Assembly: GCF_045062745.1 (NCBI RefSeq) | Contig: NZ_JBJGED010000020.1 | Coordinates: 1-64,000 of the forward strand | DNA from: Paenibacillus_AA sp045062745 | GTDB lineage: Bacteria; Bacillota; Bacilli; Paenibacillales; NBRC-103111 | Direction: 5' to 3' | DNA length: 64,000 nucleotides | In this document: positions 53,408 through 60,512 of the stretch, in pieces | How positions within the stretch are numbered: position 1 is the first letter of the stretch | How the letters are laid out: the number at the start of each line of letters is the position of its first letter | Notes under the pieces: model-generated | Database searches by the model: none | Seen by the model: the letters and a program-made list of their open reading frames with translations, nothing else | Told to the model about the DNA's origin: nothing | Translations under genes and position numbers: made by a program

Positions 53408-55479
53408 ACGGTCTCGGAGCCTCCGCGCATCCGGATCTGTTCGCCATGCCGCTCACGTTGGTGCGAGGCGTCGGGCAGCAGAAGGTGCAGGATTTGGAAG
53501 CGCTAGGCATTTACTCGATCGGGCAGCTGATCGAGTATTTTCCTTTTCGATATGAAGATTACCGGATTCGCGAGCTCGCTGAAGTGAAGGACGGGGAGAA
53601 GGTGACGGTGGAAGGCACCGTTTACAGCGAGGCGGTGCTGCAGCGCTACGGCAAGAACAAGTCCCGGCTGTCGGTCCGCGTCCTGTGCGGTTCGATCATC
53701 CTGACGGCGGTCTGGTTCAACCGGCCGTTCTTGAAGGATCGACTGGCCGCGGGACAGGCCATCATCCTGACCGGCAAGTGGGATCTTCGCCGGAAGCAGA
53801 TGACCGTCACCGAGTCGGAGTTTCCGGGCGCCGCCAGCGCCCGGTCGGGGACGCTGCAGCCCGTCTATTCCGTAGGCGGGCCGGTCACCCAGGCGTGGAT
53901 GCGCAAGGCGATCAGCCAGGCGCTCGCTCAATTCGGCACGCTGATCCCCGAGGTGCTTCCGAAGGAGCTGATGGACCGGTACGGGTTCCTGCCGCGACGG
54001 CAGGCGATCCACGCGCTGCATCATCCGGAAGAGGTGGAGTCCGGCCGGGAGGCACGCCGCCGGATGGTGTACGAGGAGCTGTTCTTCTTCCAGCTGAAGC
54101 TGCATGCGTTCCGGGCATTGCAGCGCAAGCGTTCGGACGGGGTGGCTCACGAGTTCGACGCGGAGGCGGTGCGGCAGTTCGTGCGCGCGCTTCCGTTCGC
54201 GCTCACCGACTCGCAGAAGAAAGTGATCGCGGAGATTCTGCACGACTTGAAGCAGCCCTTCGCAATGAACCGGCTGCTGCAGGGCGATGTGGGCGCCGGC
54301 AAGACGGTTGTCGCCGCCGTCGCGCTGTATGCCTGTGTGCGGGCGGGGGCGCAAGGGGCGCTGATGGTGCCGACGGAAATTCTCGCCGAGCAGCACAAAC
54401 GCTCGCTCGAACGGCTGTTCGAGCCGTTCGGGGTCGCGGTCGGGCTGCTCACCGGGAGCCTGACCGACCGTCAGCGCCGCGACACGATCGCTTCGCTCCA
54501 TATGGGCTTGATCGATATCGTCGTCGGCACTCACGCCCTCATCCAGGATGATGTGCTGTTCCGCAAGCTGGGGCTTGTCGTGACCGACGAGCAGCATCGC
54601 TTCGGAGTCAATCAGCGCAGTGTTCTGCGGAGGAAGGGGCTGAATCCCGACGTCCTGACGATGACGGCTACGCCGATCCCGCGTACGCTCGCGATCACCG
54701 CGTTCGGCGACTTGGACGTGTCTACGCTGCGCGAGCTGCCAAAGGGGCGCAAGCCGATCCAGACGTATGCCGTAGGGCTCGACAAGCTGGAGCGCGTGCT
54801 GGGTTTTATTCGCCGCGAAGTGCTGCAAGGGCGGCAGGCATACGTGATCTGTCCGCTCATCGAAGAGTCGGACAAGCTGGATGTGCAAAACGCGATCGAC
54901 GTCCACACCCAGATGAGCCACGCGTTCCCCGAGTTCCACGTGGGGCTGCTGCACGGACGGCTCACGACGGCCGAGAAGGACGACGTCATGCGCGAGTTCA
55001 GCGAGAATCGGGTCCAGGTGCTCGTCGCGACTACGGTCATCGAGGTCGGGGTCGACGTGCCGAATGCGACGCTGATGGTCATCTACGACGCCGTCCGGTT
55101 CGGCTTGTCGCAGCTGCATCAGCTGCGCGGACGGGTCGGGCGGGGGGAGCATCAGTCTTACTGCGTGCTGATCGCCGATCCGAAGAACGAGACCGCGAAG
55201 GAGCGGATGCGTGTTATGACGGAGACGAACGACGGGTTCGAGATCGCCCGGCGGGATCTGGAGCTGCGGGGCCCCGGCGACTTCTTCGGCACGAAGCAGA
55301 GCGGGATGCCGGAATTCAAGGTCGCGGATATGATGAGCGACTTCGAGACGATGGAGACGGCGCGTGACGACGCCGCCGAGCTCACGGCCCGCCCGGACTT
55401 CTGGACAGGGGCGGCGTACTTGACGCTGCGGGAATTCCTGCAACGGGAGCAAATATTGGACGGAGAATCGCTAGACTAA
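53404..55479 (+). CDS. recG: ATP-dependent DNA helicase RecG
   Basis: Reverses stalled forks and processes branched DNA. The 691-residue protein has the N-terminal wedge/OB domain (about 20-180: PLTLVRGVGQQKVQDLEALG, IGQLIEYFPFRYEDYR), Walker A LLQGDVGAGKTVVA, motif II DEQHRFGV, motif III TATPIPRT, and LRGRVGRGEHQSYC plus the RecG C-terminal TRG-like region. Coupled to degV by ATGA. Confidence 0.97.
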   Translation: MNGLGASAHPDLFAMPLTLVRGVGQQKVQDLEALGIYSIGQLIEYFPFRYEDYRIRELAEVKDGEKVTVEGTVYSEAVLQRYGKNKSRLSVRVLCGSIILTAVWFNRPFLKDRLAAGQAIILTGKWDLRRKQMTVTESEFPGAASARSGTLQPVYSVGGPVTQAWMRKAISQALAQFGTLIPEVLPKELMDRYGFLPRRQAIHALHHPEEVESGREARRRMVYEELFFFQLKLHAFRALQRKRSDGVAHEFDAEAVRQFVRALPFALTDSQKKVIAEILHDLKQPFAMNRLLQGDVGAGKTVVAAVALYACVRAGAQGALMVPTEILAEQHKRSLERLFEPFGVAVGLLTGSLTDRQRRDTIASLHMGLIDIVVGTHALIQDDVLFRKLGLVVTDEQHRFGVNQRSVLRRKGLNPDVLTMTATPIPRTLAITAFGDLDVSTLRELPKGRKPIQTYAVGLDKLERVLGFIRREVLQGRQAYVICPLIEESDKLDVQNAIDVHTQMSHAFPEFHVGLLHGRLTTAEKDDVMREFSENRVQVLVATTVIEVGVDVPNATLMVIYDAVRFGLSQLHQLRGRVGRGEHQSYCVLIADPKNETAKERMRVMTETNDGFEIARRDLELRGPGDFFGTKQSGMPEFKVADMMSDFETMETARDDAAELTARPDFWTGAAYLTLREFLQREQILDGESLD

Positions 55480-55571
55480 GGTCGGGTTCTCCCGCGTTGC
55501 CGCTACATGAATGTCACGGGACGGGCTTATGCCGCATACAATGGAGAATGACGTTCTTCGGAGGTGTCGGC

Positions 55572-55859
55572 GTGAGTTATACGAGTTACGGGATCGAACG
55601 CGAGTTGGTGGAGCGCGTCAAGCAGAAGATGAAGCACCCGCAAGTGAAAGAACGGGTCAAGATGACGCTGGAAGGCATAACGAAGTATGATTTGCAGGAT
55701 AAGACGAAAATCCGGCTCTTGGTCGGACAATTGTCGAAAGTGTTGAACGAACCGCTCACGGCGAAGCAAGCCGAGAATATCGTGCAGTTTGTGTACGATA
55801 TGAAGATCGACCCGAACAACACGTTCCATTTGATCAAGCTCTGGGGTATGTTTCGATGA
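55572..55859 (+). CDS. SpoVIF-like sporulation protein
   Basis: A 95-residue protein starting at GTG behind GGAGGTG. It contains SYGIERELVERVKQKMKHPQ, TKYDLQDKTKIRLLVGQLSK and DPNNTFHLIKLWGMF, a pattern I associate with the stage VI sporulation protein F family of Paenibacillus. In Bacillus, SpoVIF is needed for coat assembly with GerE. The match is by pattern memory and is moderate. A terminator follows. Confidence 0.68.
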   Translation: MSYTSYGIERELVERVKQKMKHPQVKERVKMTLEGITKYDLQDKTKIRLLVGQLSKVLNEPLTAKQAENIVQFVYDMKIDPNNTFHLIKLWGMFR

Positions 55860-55864
55860 AACCG

Positions 55865-55905
55865 AATAAGCCGGCTCTCTCGAGGAAGAGGGAGCCGGCT
55901 TATTT
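55865..55905. terminator. Bidirectional terminator
   Basis: AATAAGCCGGCTC / GAGCCGGCTTATT long perfect stem between converging genes. Confidence 0.9.
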
Positions 55906-55922
55906 GATATGTTGCGTATTTT

Positions 55923-56609
55923 TCAGAAGAGCATCGGGATTTCTTCGATGCATTCCGGCGTGTCGTTCTTGACGTTGCCAACCTTGGCGTTAACCGGATA
56001 GGCGCGCATTTGCTCGGCCGGATACGGCTTCAGCAGCTGGAGCAAACCGTTCGTATCCCGATTGCTCCGATCGAGCCAGGCCGCCTCGTCTTCGGGACGG
56101 ACGATCACCGGCATTCGGGGATGGATCCCTCCCACCAGCTCGTTCGCATCTGTCGTGATGATCGTGCACGTGCTCAGCTTCGACCCTTCCGGTGTGACCC
56201 ATGTGTCGTACAATCCGGCCATGGCGAACAGGGCGCCGTTTTTCAGCATTACGCGCATGGGCTGTTTCGCGGAGCCGCCCTCAGCCGCTTTCCATTCGTA
56301 GAAGCTGTCCGCCGGGATGAGGCACCTTTTGCGTTCCAGTGGGGTTCGGAATGCCGGCTTCTGTGCCAATGACTCCGACCGGGCATTGATCATCGTGAAT
56401 CCGATCTTGCTGTCATTCGCCCACGCAGGCACGAGCCCCCACTTGAGCTCCCCCGCCCGGTTCCGCTCTCCGTCATGGATAATGGCCGTGATCAGCTGTC
56501 CCGGCGCGACGTTATACTTGGGGCGGTAATAAGGGAACGAGCTGCGGTCCATGGCGAACCGCACGACCAGCTCCTCCAGCGAGACCGTTATCGTATATCT
56601 GCCGCACAT
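55923..56609 (-). CDS. SOS response-associated peptidase (SRAP/HMCES family)
   Basis: Forms a stable thiazolidine crosslink with abasic sites in single-stranded DNA, protecting them. The 228-residue protein has the full active site: Cys2 exposed after Met removal (MCGRY), Asn75 and Arg77 in MINARSES, Glu105 in DSFYEWK and His163 in GIHPRMPVIV. AGGAGG lies ahead of the ATG. Its promoter is TTGACT (56677-56682), 18 bases, TAGAGT (56653-56658) on the minus strand, with no LexA box seen inside it. The divergent neighbour has LexA-like boxes 100 bases away. Confidence 0.95.
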   Translation of the reverse strand: MCGRYTITVSLEELVVRFAMDRSSFPYYRPKYNVAPGQLITAIIHDGERNRAGELKWGLVPAWANDSKIGFTMINARSESLAQKPAFRTPLERKRCLIPADSFYEWKAAEGGSAKQPMRVMLKNGALFAMAGLYDTWVTPEGSKLSTCTIITTDANELVGGIHPRMPVIVRPEDEAAWLDRSNRDTNGLLQLLKPYPAEQMRAYPVNAKVGNVKNDTPECIEEIPMLF

Positions 56610-56701
56610 GCATCCATTCCTCCTGCCCGTTGTCCGATGAGGTTCAATAATAACTCTAGACTCGTTTCGTGAAAAAAGTCAACTATTCCAGCATTCGCCT
56701 A

Positions 56702-56760
56702 TTGAAACCGGAATATATGTTCGGTATTCTGGATATAGTAATTACGGGAACGGATGTTCT
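56702..56760 (+). promoter_or_regulatory. Promoter with two LexA-like boxes upstream of the small WYL-like gene
   Basis: TTGAAA (56702-56707), 17-base spacer, TATTCT (56725-56730). The spacer holds GGAATATATGTTCG (56710-56723), which differs at two positions from the B. subtilis-type box CGAACRNRYGTTCG. A second box, GGAACGGATGTTCT (56747-56760), has a perfect GAAC-N4-GTTC core and would lie just past the transcription start. Confidence 0.65.
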
Positions 56761-56786
56761 TATACCCGAGAGGCGGAGGGGTTGGC

Positions 56787-56993
56787 ATGCTGAGCTTCGA
56801 TCGATATATTGGCTATACTGTCGAGTTGATCTATATGGACGGGTTGGAGCGGATTACACAACGGATGGTAGTCGTGCAAAAAGTGCGGGGGGATGTCTTG
56901 GATGTCTATTGCCTGCAGCGTCGCCAGCCGCGCCGGCTGCGCCTGGATCGGATCTTATCGGTAAGAAAGGTAGGCGACCGGCGGATCAGTTAG
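56787..56993 (+). CDS. Small WYL-like protein
   Basis: A 68-residue protein with GGCGGAGGGG ahead of ATG 56787. The sequence FDRYIGYTVELIYMD, then VYCLQRRQPRRLRLDRILSV, resembles a stand-alone WYL beta-barrel, a fold that binds nucleic acid or ligands in regulators of DNA damage and phage defence. It has no helix-turn-helix of its own. Function unknown; its promoter suggests SOS control, and yneA lies downstream with no terminator between them that I can see. Confidence 0.6.
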   Translation: MLSFDRYIGYTVELIYMDGLERITQRMVVVQKVRGDVLDVYCLQRRQPRRLRLDRILSVRKVGDRRIS

Positions 56994-57008
56994 CAAGAAA
57001 AAATAGGG

Positions 57009-57085
57009 GAACAGGCGTTCTTTTATTATTGACGCAAACGTTTGTTCGTGTTATGATAAACACATCAGATCAGAACAAATGTTTG
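57009..57085 (+). promoter_or_regulatory. yneA promoter with three LexA-like boxes
   Basis: TTGACG (57029-57034), 17-base spacer, TATGAT (57052-57057). Boxes: GGAACAGGCGTTCT (core 57009-57020, perfect GAAC-N4-GTTC) upstream of the -35; CAAACGTTTGTTCG (57035-57048) filling the spacer; AGAACAAATGTTTG (57072-57085) after the start. Each differs at two positions from CGAACRNRYGTTCG. Confidence 0.8.
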
Positions 57086-57099
57086 GGAGTGATTGACTC

Positions 57100-57582
57100 A
57101 TGAACGCTGTATCCAATATGTCCGGTTATTCCACTCAACATCGCGACGGTTCCGCTTACGGAATCTCTTCCTATACGCCTACTCCTTCTCGTATCCGCAC
57201 CCACAGTCAGTCAACGCCGTCTGTCCGTGCCCGCCAAGGTCGCTATACGATGTTGTCCTTGAAAGCGGTTCGACTGTATATGCTTTGCGCCGCGATTCTG
57301 GTCAGTTTCTTCATGGGCGTCATCGTCCATATGGTATCCGGCGGCGACGAAGTCCAGGCCGCCTCGATTCTGCCTAACTCGGCCCAAGCGTCTACTGCTG
57401 CGCCGGCTGCGCAGCCTGCCAGGCAGCAAGTGCTCGTGGGCCCTGGGGATACGCTCTGGTCGATCGCCGAAGCTCACGTGTCTTCCGGTCAAGACGTCCG
57501 CGCCTATATCCAGAAGCTCAAACAAGTCAACCGTCTCAGCTCGAGCGCTCTGCAAGCCGGCCAAGCCCTTTATTTGCCTTAA
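57100..57582 (+). CDS. yneA: YneA-type SOS cell division suppressor with LysM domain
   Basis: Predicted to halt division during DNA damage. The 160-residue protein has a cytoplasmic N-terminus, a single membrane helix (about 55-80: YMLCAAILVSFFMGVIVHMV), an Ala/Gln/Pro-rich stretch and a C-terminal LysM domain (about 108-160: VLVGPGDTLWSIAEAHVSSG...LQAGQALYLP). This matches YneA of B. subtilis in layout, with a longer N-terminus rich in Ser and Tyr. TTTGGGAGTG is the ribosome site. LexA-like boxes in the promoter and ynzC downstream support the identity; lexA itself is not in the window. Confidence 0.85.
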   Translation: MNAVSNMSGYSTQHRDGSAYGISSYTPTPSRIRTHSQSTPSVRARQGRYTMLSLKAVRLYMLCAAILVSFFMGVIVHMVSGGDEVQAASILPNSAQASTAAPAAQPARQQVLVGPGDTLWSIAEAHVSSGQDVRAYIQKLKQVNRLSSSALQAGQALYLP

Positions 57583-57632
57583 TGCTTGACGTACCGCCTG
57601 ATGGCACAAGCCAATATCCCCTTGCTTACATA

Positions 57633-57678
57633 AGCTATAGTCGAACGATTTGTTCGGGTATGGCTTTTTTGATTTTTC
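57633..57678 (+). terminator. Terminator after yneA
   Basis: AGCTATAGTCGAAC / GTTCGGGTATGGCT, 14 pairs with one mismatch, then TTTTTTGATTTTT. Confidence 0.88.
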
Positions 57679-57756
57679 TCTGCAGAAGGTGACTGTACCT
57701 AAGGATGCCCGTCATACTTAGCAAGAGGTAACGCCCAGAGGGGACGTAGCTCAAAA

Positions 57757-57879
57757 GAGGGCACAGGGATGGAGTGGAGAAGCGCCAGCGGTCGCCTTTG
57801 AAATCGGGTGCTCACCATAGAAAACTAGAATCCAAGGAACCTGATTTCAACAGCGATCGGAACCCAGCCCTGTGCCCTC
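57757..57879. ncRNA. Long imperfect palindrome, candidate structured RNA or small palindromic element
   Basis: The ends GAGGGCACAGGG (57757-57768) and CCCTGTGCCCTC (57868-57879) pair perfectly over 12 bases. Inside, CGGTCGC (57789-57795) pairs with GCGATCG (57853-57859) and TTGAAATCGGGT (57798-57809) with ACCTGATTTCAA (57839-57850), leaving a 29-base apical loop and an asymmetric central bubble. No family is recognised. The surrounding gap (57679-58022, about 340 bases) has no gene I can support; no convincing promoter for ynzC was found there. Confidence 0.6.
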
Positions 57880-58022
57880 CCCCCGCGCGAACGTAACGGA
57901 CTCGTCTCAACCTTTCCATCCGTAATGCTGCAAACTTGACAATAGGTTTGGAATAATGGCAAATTAATAGAGACTGTTCGACGATACTGAACGGATGTCA
58001 CGCACAAGAGGAGACCTGCACG

Positions 58023-58241
58023 ATGATCAACGACGAGATGATCGCCCGCATTAACGAGCTGGCGCACAAGGTGAAAGCCGGTCCATTGTCGGATGCCGAA
58101 CTGGAAGAACGCAATGAGCTCCGCAAGCGATATATAGAAGCGTTCCGAACGTCTTTGCGGTCCCAGCTGGACACGATCGAATTCGTGGACGAGCCGGGCG
58201 GCAAGCCCCACAAGCCCCAATTGAAGCCCAAGAAACGCTAG
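58023..58241 (+). CDS. ynzC: YnzC family protein (DUF896)
   Basis: A 72-residue protein matching YnzC: MINDEMIARINELAHKVKAG, LEERNELRKRYIEAFRTSL. In B. subtilis ynzC is the last gene of the LexA-controlled yneA-yneB-ynzC operon; its role is unclear. Here yneB is absent and a terminator plus the palindrome separate it from yneA. GAGGAG lies about 10 bases before the ATG. Confidence 0.93.
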   Translation: MINDEMIARINELAHKVKAGPLSDAELEERNELRKRYIEAFRTSLRSQLDTIEFVDEPGGKPHKPQLKPKKR

Positions 58242-58265
58242 TAAATGAAGTAGGGGGAGTCACAC

Positions 58266-58796
58266 ATGTCCCGTAGCTGGGAACGGATGGTTGCGAAAAA
58301 CAAGAAACAAATCAACAAAAAACGGGTGAAGCTGGGTCAGCCCCGGATCGACGATTCGCCTCGCGAGCAGATGGACACGTTTTATGGCCGGAGCTGGTTT
58401 CTACCGGCGTTGTTCGTCGCGATCTCGGCGTTTTTCGGCACGATCTCGGTCGCCTATTACGAAGACAACACGATGACGTGGGTCATGATCGCGGCTTACC
58501 TCGCGCTTGGCGTCATGTATTACTTGCGCAGGCCGTACTTGAAGGTCGGCAAATCCCAGATCGCTACGAAAAAAATGGGCGTGGAGCGTGCCTTGAGAGC
58601 CGATGAGATGGAATCGATCTCGGTTCAGCCGGGTAGCGTTACGATCAAGCTGAAGCACAAAAATACGCGCTGGGTGTTCACGAAGTTCCAGAACCTGTAC
58701 GACATTCCAGCGATGGCGGCGAAGCTGAAGCAATTCGCTCAGCAGCATCAAGTGCCGTTCGAGGACAATGGCGGAACTGCCAGCAAAGCCGGTTAA
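58266..58796 (+). CDS. Small membrane protein with two helices and a PH-like tail
   Basis: A 176-residue protein: a basic N-terminus (KNKKQINKKRVKLGQP), two membrane helices (about 45-62 and 70-87) and a C-terminal region (LKVGKSQIATKKMGVERALR, VTIKLKHKNTRWVFTKF) that resembles a bacterial PH domain. Function unknown. GGGGGAG is the ribosome site. It follows ynzC by 24 bases and precedes the HAD gene by 33, so the three may form an operon. Confidence 0.75.
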   Translation: MSRSWERMVAKNKKQINKKRVKLGQPRIDDSPREQMDTFYGRSWFLPALFVAISAFFGTISVAYYEDNTMTWVMIAAYLALGVMYYLRRPYLKVGKSQIATKKMGVERALRADEMESISVQPGSVTIKLKHKNTRWVFTKFQNLYDIPAMAAKLKQFAQQHQVPFEDNGGTASKAG

Positions 58797-58829
58797 ACAC
58801 ACAATGGGGAGCTAGGGGAGAAGAGAAGC

Positions 58830-59618
58830 ATGGCGATTCGAGCGGTACTGTTTGATTTGGATGATACGCTGTTATGGGACGAGCGCAGCGTACGGGAGGC
58901 GTTCGAAGCGACGTGTGCGGAGGCCAAGCGGGAAGCTGGGGTTAACCCAGAAGAGCTGGAGCATGCCGTTAGGCGAGAGGCGCGGGCGCTGTATGAATCG
59001 TTCGAGACGTTCCCCTTCACGAAAAATATCGGCATTAACCCGTTTGAAGGCTTGTGGGCCAACTTCACCGGAGGCGAGCAGCCGGAGTTTCGAAAGCTGG
59101 AGCGGCTCGCGCCGGGGTATCGGGCCCAGGCGTGGACACGTGGACTGAAGGCGCTGGGGGTGGACAACACAGCGCTGGGGCTCCGGTTAGCCGAGCAGTT
59201 CCCCGCGGAGCGCCGGTCACGTCCGATCGTATATGAGGAGACGTTCCGCGTGCTGGACGAGCTGAAGGGCCATTTCCGGCTGCTGCTGCTGACGAACGGA
59301 GCACCGGACCTGCAGCAGGAGAAAATCGACGGGGTCCCGCAGCTCGCGGGCTACTTCGATCAGATCGTCATCTCCGGGACGTTCGGGCAAGGCAAACCGG
59401 CGGAGGCGATCTTCCGCCATGCTATGGAGCTGCTGTCGATCGGTCCGGAAGAAGGGGTGATGGTCGGGGACAAGCTGACCACCGATATTAAAGGCGCGAA
59501 CGGAGTCGGCATGCGGTCCGTCTGGCTGAACCGCCACGGGATCGATCGGACCGACGAAATTGTACCCGCCTATGAAATCGCCAGCTTAAACGAGCTGTTG
59601 ACGATCGTAAAAGCATGA
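58830..59618 (+). CDS. HAD family hydrolase
   Basis: A 262-residue HAD phosphatase: DLDDT with Asp9 and Asp11, LLLTNGAPDLQ (motif II), GKPAEAIF (motif III lysine) and MVGDKLTTDIKGANGVG (motif IV). The cap is helical (about 20-110), like the YjjG/YsaA group acting on small phosphomonoesters; the substrate is unknown. GGGGAG-type site upstream. Confidence 0.9.
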   Translation: MAIRAVLFDLDDTLLWDERSVREAFEATCAEAKREAGVNPEELEHAVRREARALYESFETFPFTKNIGINPFEGLWANFTGGEQPEFRKLERLAPGYRAQAWTRGLKALGVDNTALGLRLAEQFPAERRSRPIVYEETFRVLDELKGHFRLLLLTNGAPDLQQEKIDGVPQLAGYFDQIVISGTFGQGKPAEAIFRHAMELLSIGPEEGVMVGDKLTTDIKGANGVGMRSVWLNRHGIDRTDEIVPAYEIASLNELLTIVKA

Positions 59619-59620
59619 GA

Positions 59621-59666
59621 AAAAACCCGCCGTCTCTCTCGGAACGAGAAAGTCATGCGGGTTTTC
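59621..59666. terminator. Bidirectional terminator between the HAD and mtnD genes
   Basis: AAAACCCGC / GCGGGTTTT outer stem with further internal pairing (TCTCTCGG region), genes converge. Confidence 0.8.
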
Positions 59667-59690
59667 TGCGGCTATACGTTCCGTGATCAT

Positions 59691-60233
59691 TTACGCCTTT
59701 TGGAACGCCGGGTCGTCGTACGGCTGGGCAATCCAGCCATCGGTTTCGATGAACAGCCGGACGGCTACGATTTGCTTGTTCTCCATCAAGGTGAAGAAGT
59801 GCGGCTTATTCTCGGGTACCGAGATCACGTCGCCGGCTTCCAGCTCGACATCGAAGTAGCCGACATCGTCCGTGCCTTTAATGATGAAGATGCCTTTGCC
59901 GGCCGTGATGGCGCGAATTTCGTCTTCGGTATGCGTGTGCACCTGCTCGAACTTTTTCAGGAGCTCCGGCAAATTCGGGTTTTCCTCCGAGAGGGAGATC
60001 AAGTCCCAGATCTTGTAACCGCGGCGGGCGGCCAAATCCCGGATTTCCTCGTCGTAGGTTTGCAAAATTTGCGCTTTCTCCTCGTCGGTTAGGACGAATT
60101 TCTCTTGCAGGTTAGGAGCGAGCTTGGATTTATCCCAGTGCTCATACAACACTTCCTGGCGCTCCAGGAACGATTTCACATTGTGTTCGCCTTGAATGCG
60201 TTCATTCGTGGCGCGAATCCGTATCTCAGCCAT
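59691..60233 (-). CDS. mtnD: Acireductone dioxygenase
   Basis: Methionine salvage enzyme turning acireductone into formate and the ketoacid precursor of methionine. The 180-residue cupin has the metal ligands His99, His101 and Glu105 (HTHTEDE) and His145 (PENKPHFF). It matches the Bacillus MtnD pattern (SQEVxYExW-like RQEVLYEHWDKSKL). The other mtn genes are not in this window. Promoter on the minus strand: TCGACA (60302-60307), 17 bases, TATAAT (60279-60284). No S-box riboswitch is visible. Confidence 0.93.
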   Translation of the reverse strand: MAEIRIRATNERIQGEHNVKSFLERQEVLYEHWDKSKLAPNLQEKFVLTDEEKAQILQTYDEEIRDLAARRGYKIWDLISLSEENPNLPELLKKFEQVHTHTEDEIRAITAGKGIFIIKGTDDVGYFDVELEAGDVISVPENKPHFFTLMENKQIVAVRLFIETDGWIAQPYDDPAFQKA

Positions 60234-60278
60234 TGAAATCCCTCGCGATCATAAGAATTATTGGATCAGTTAGTATGT

Positions 60279-60307
60279 ATTATAGACGATCTGACTGGGG
60301 ATGTCGA
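60279..60307 (-). promoter_or_regulatory. Promoter of mtnD
   Basis: TCGACA, 17-base spacer, TATAAT on the minus strand. Confidence 0.7.
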
Positions 60308-60364
60308 TGTAGCGGCATAAGATGAACCGATAAATCCGATAAGATAACTATATATTGGACTGGC

Positions 60365-60393
60365 TTTTCGAAAATGGCCGATTCTGGTACACT
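60365..60393 (+). promoter_or_regulatory. Promoter of metH
   Basis: TTTTCG, 17-base spacer, TACACT preceded by TG (extended -10). The roughly 115-base leader that follows shows no SAM or cobalamin riboswitch signature by eye. Confidence 0.45.
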
Positions 60394-60512
60394 AAAGGTT
60401 AACTTGCCGCCTTAGCAAAATCACGTGCTTCGCCGAACGGAACGCATGTGCAGTCAGGTTTCATAAGGTTCAACCGAGTAATAATGGTGGATGGAGAGAA
60501 GGAGTGGTCGCG

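Noticed and set aside
53503..55452. 649-codon frame antisense to recG
   Set aside because: Shadow frame from high GC; recG on the other strand has complete helicase motifs.
57640..57656. CGAAC-GATTT-GTTCG resembling a LexA box downstream of yneA
   Set aside because: The half-sites are 5 bases apart instead of 4, and they are the inner part of the yneA terminator stem.
57757..57879. Reading the palindrome as the ynzC terminator or as 6S RNA
   Set aside because: It lies upstream of ynzC and has no proper T-run; the bubble-and-stem layout is 6S-like but the length is short and no 6S sequence features were recognised.
60234..60512. Possible SAM or cobalamin riboswitch before metH or mtnD
   Set aside because: None of the conserved core segments of these riboswitches could be seen on either strand in the gap.
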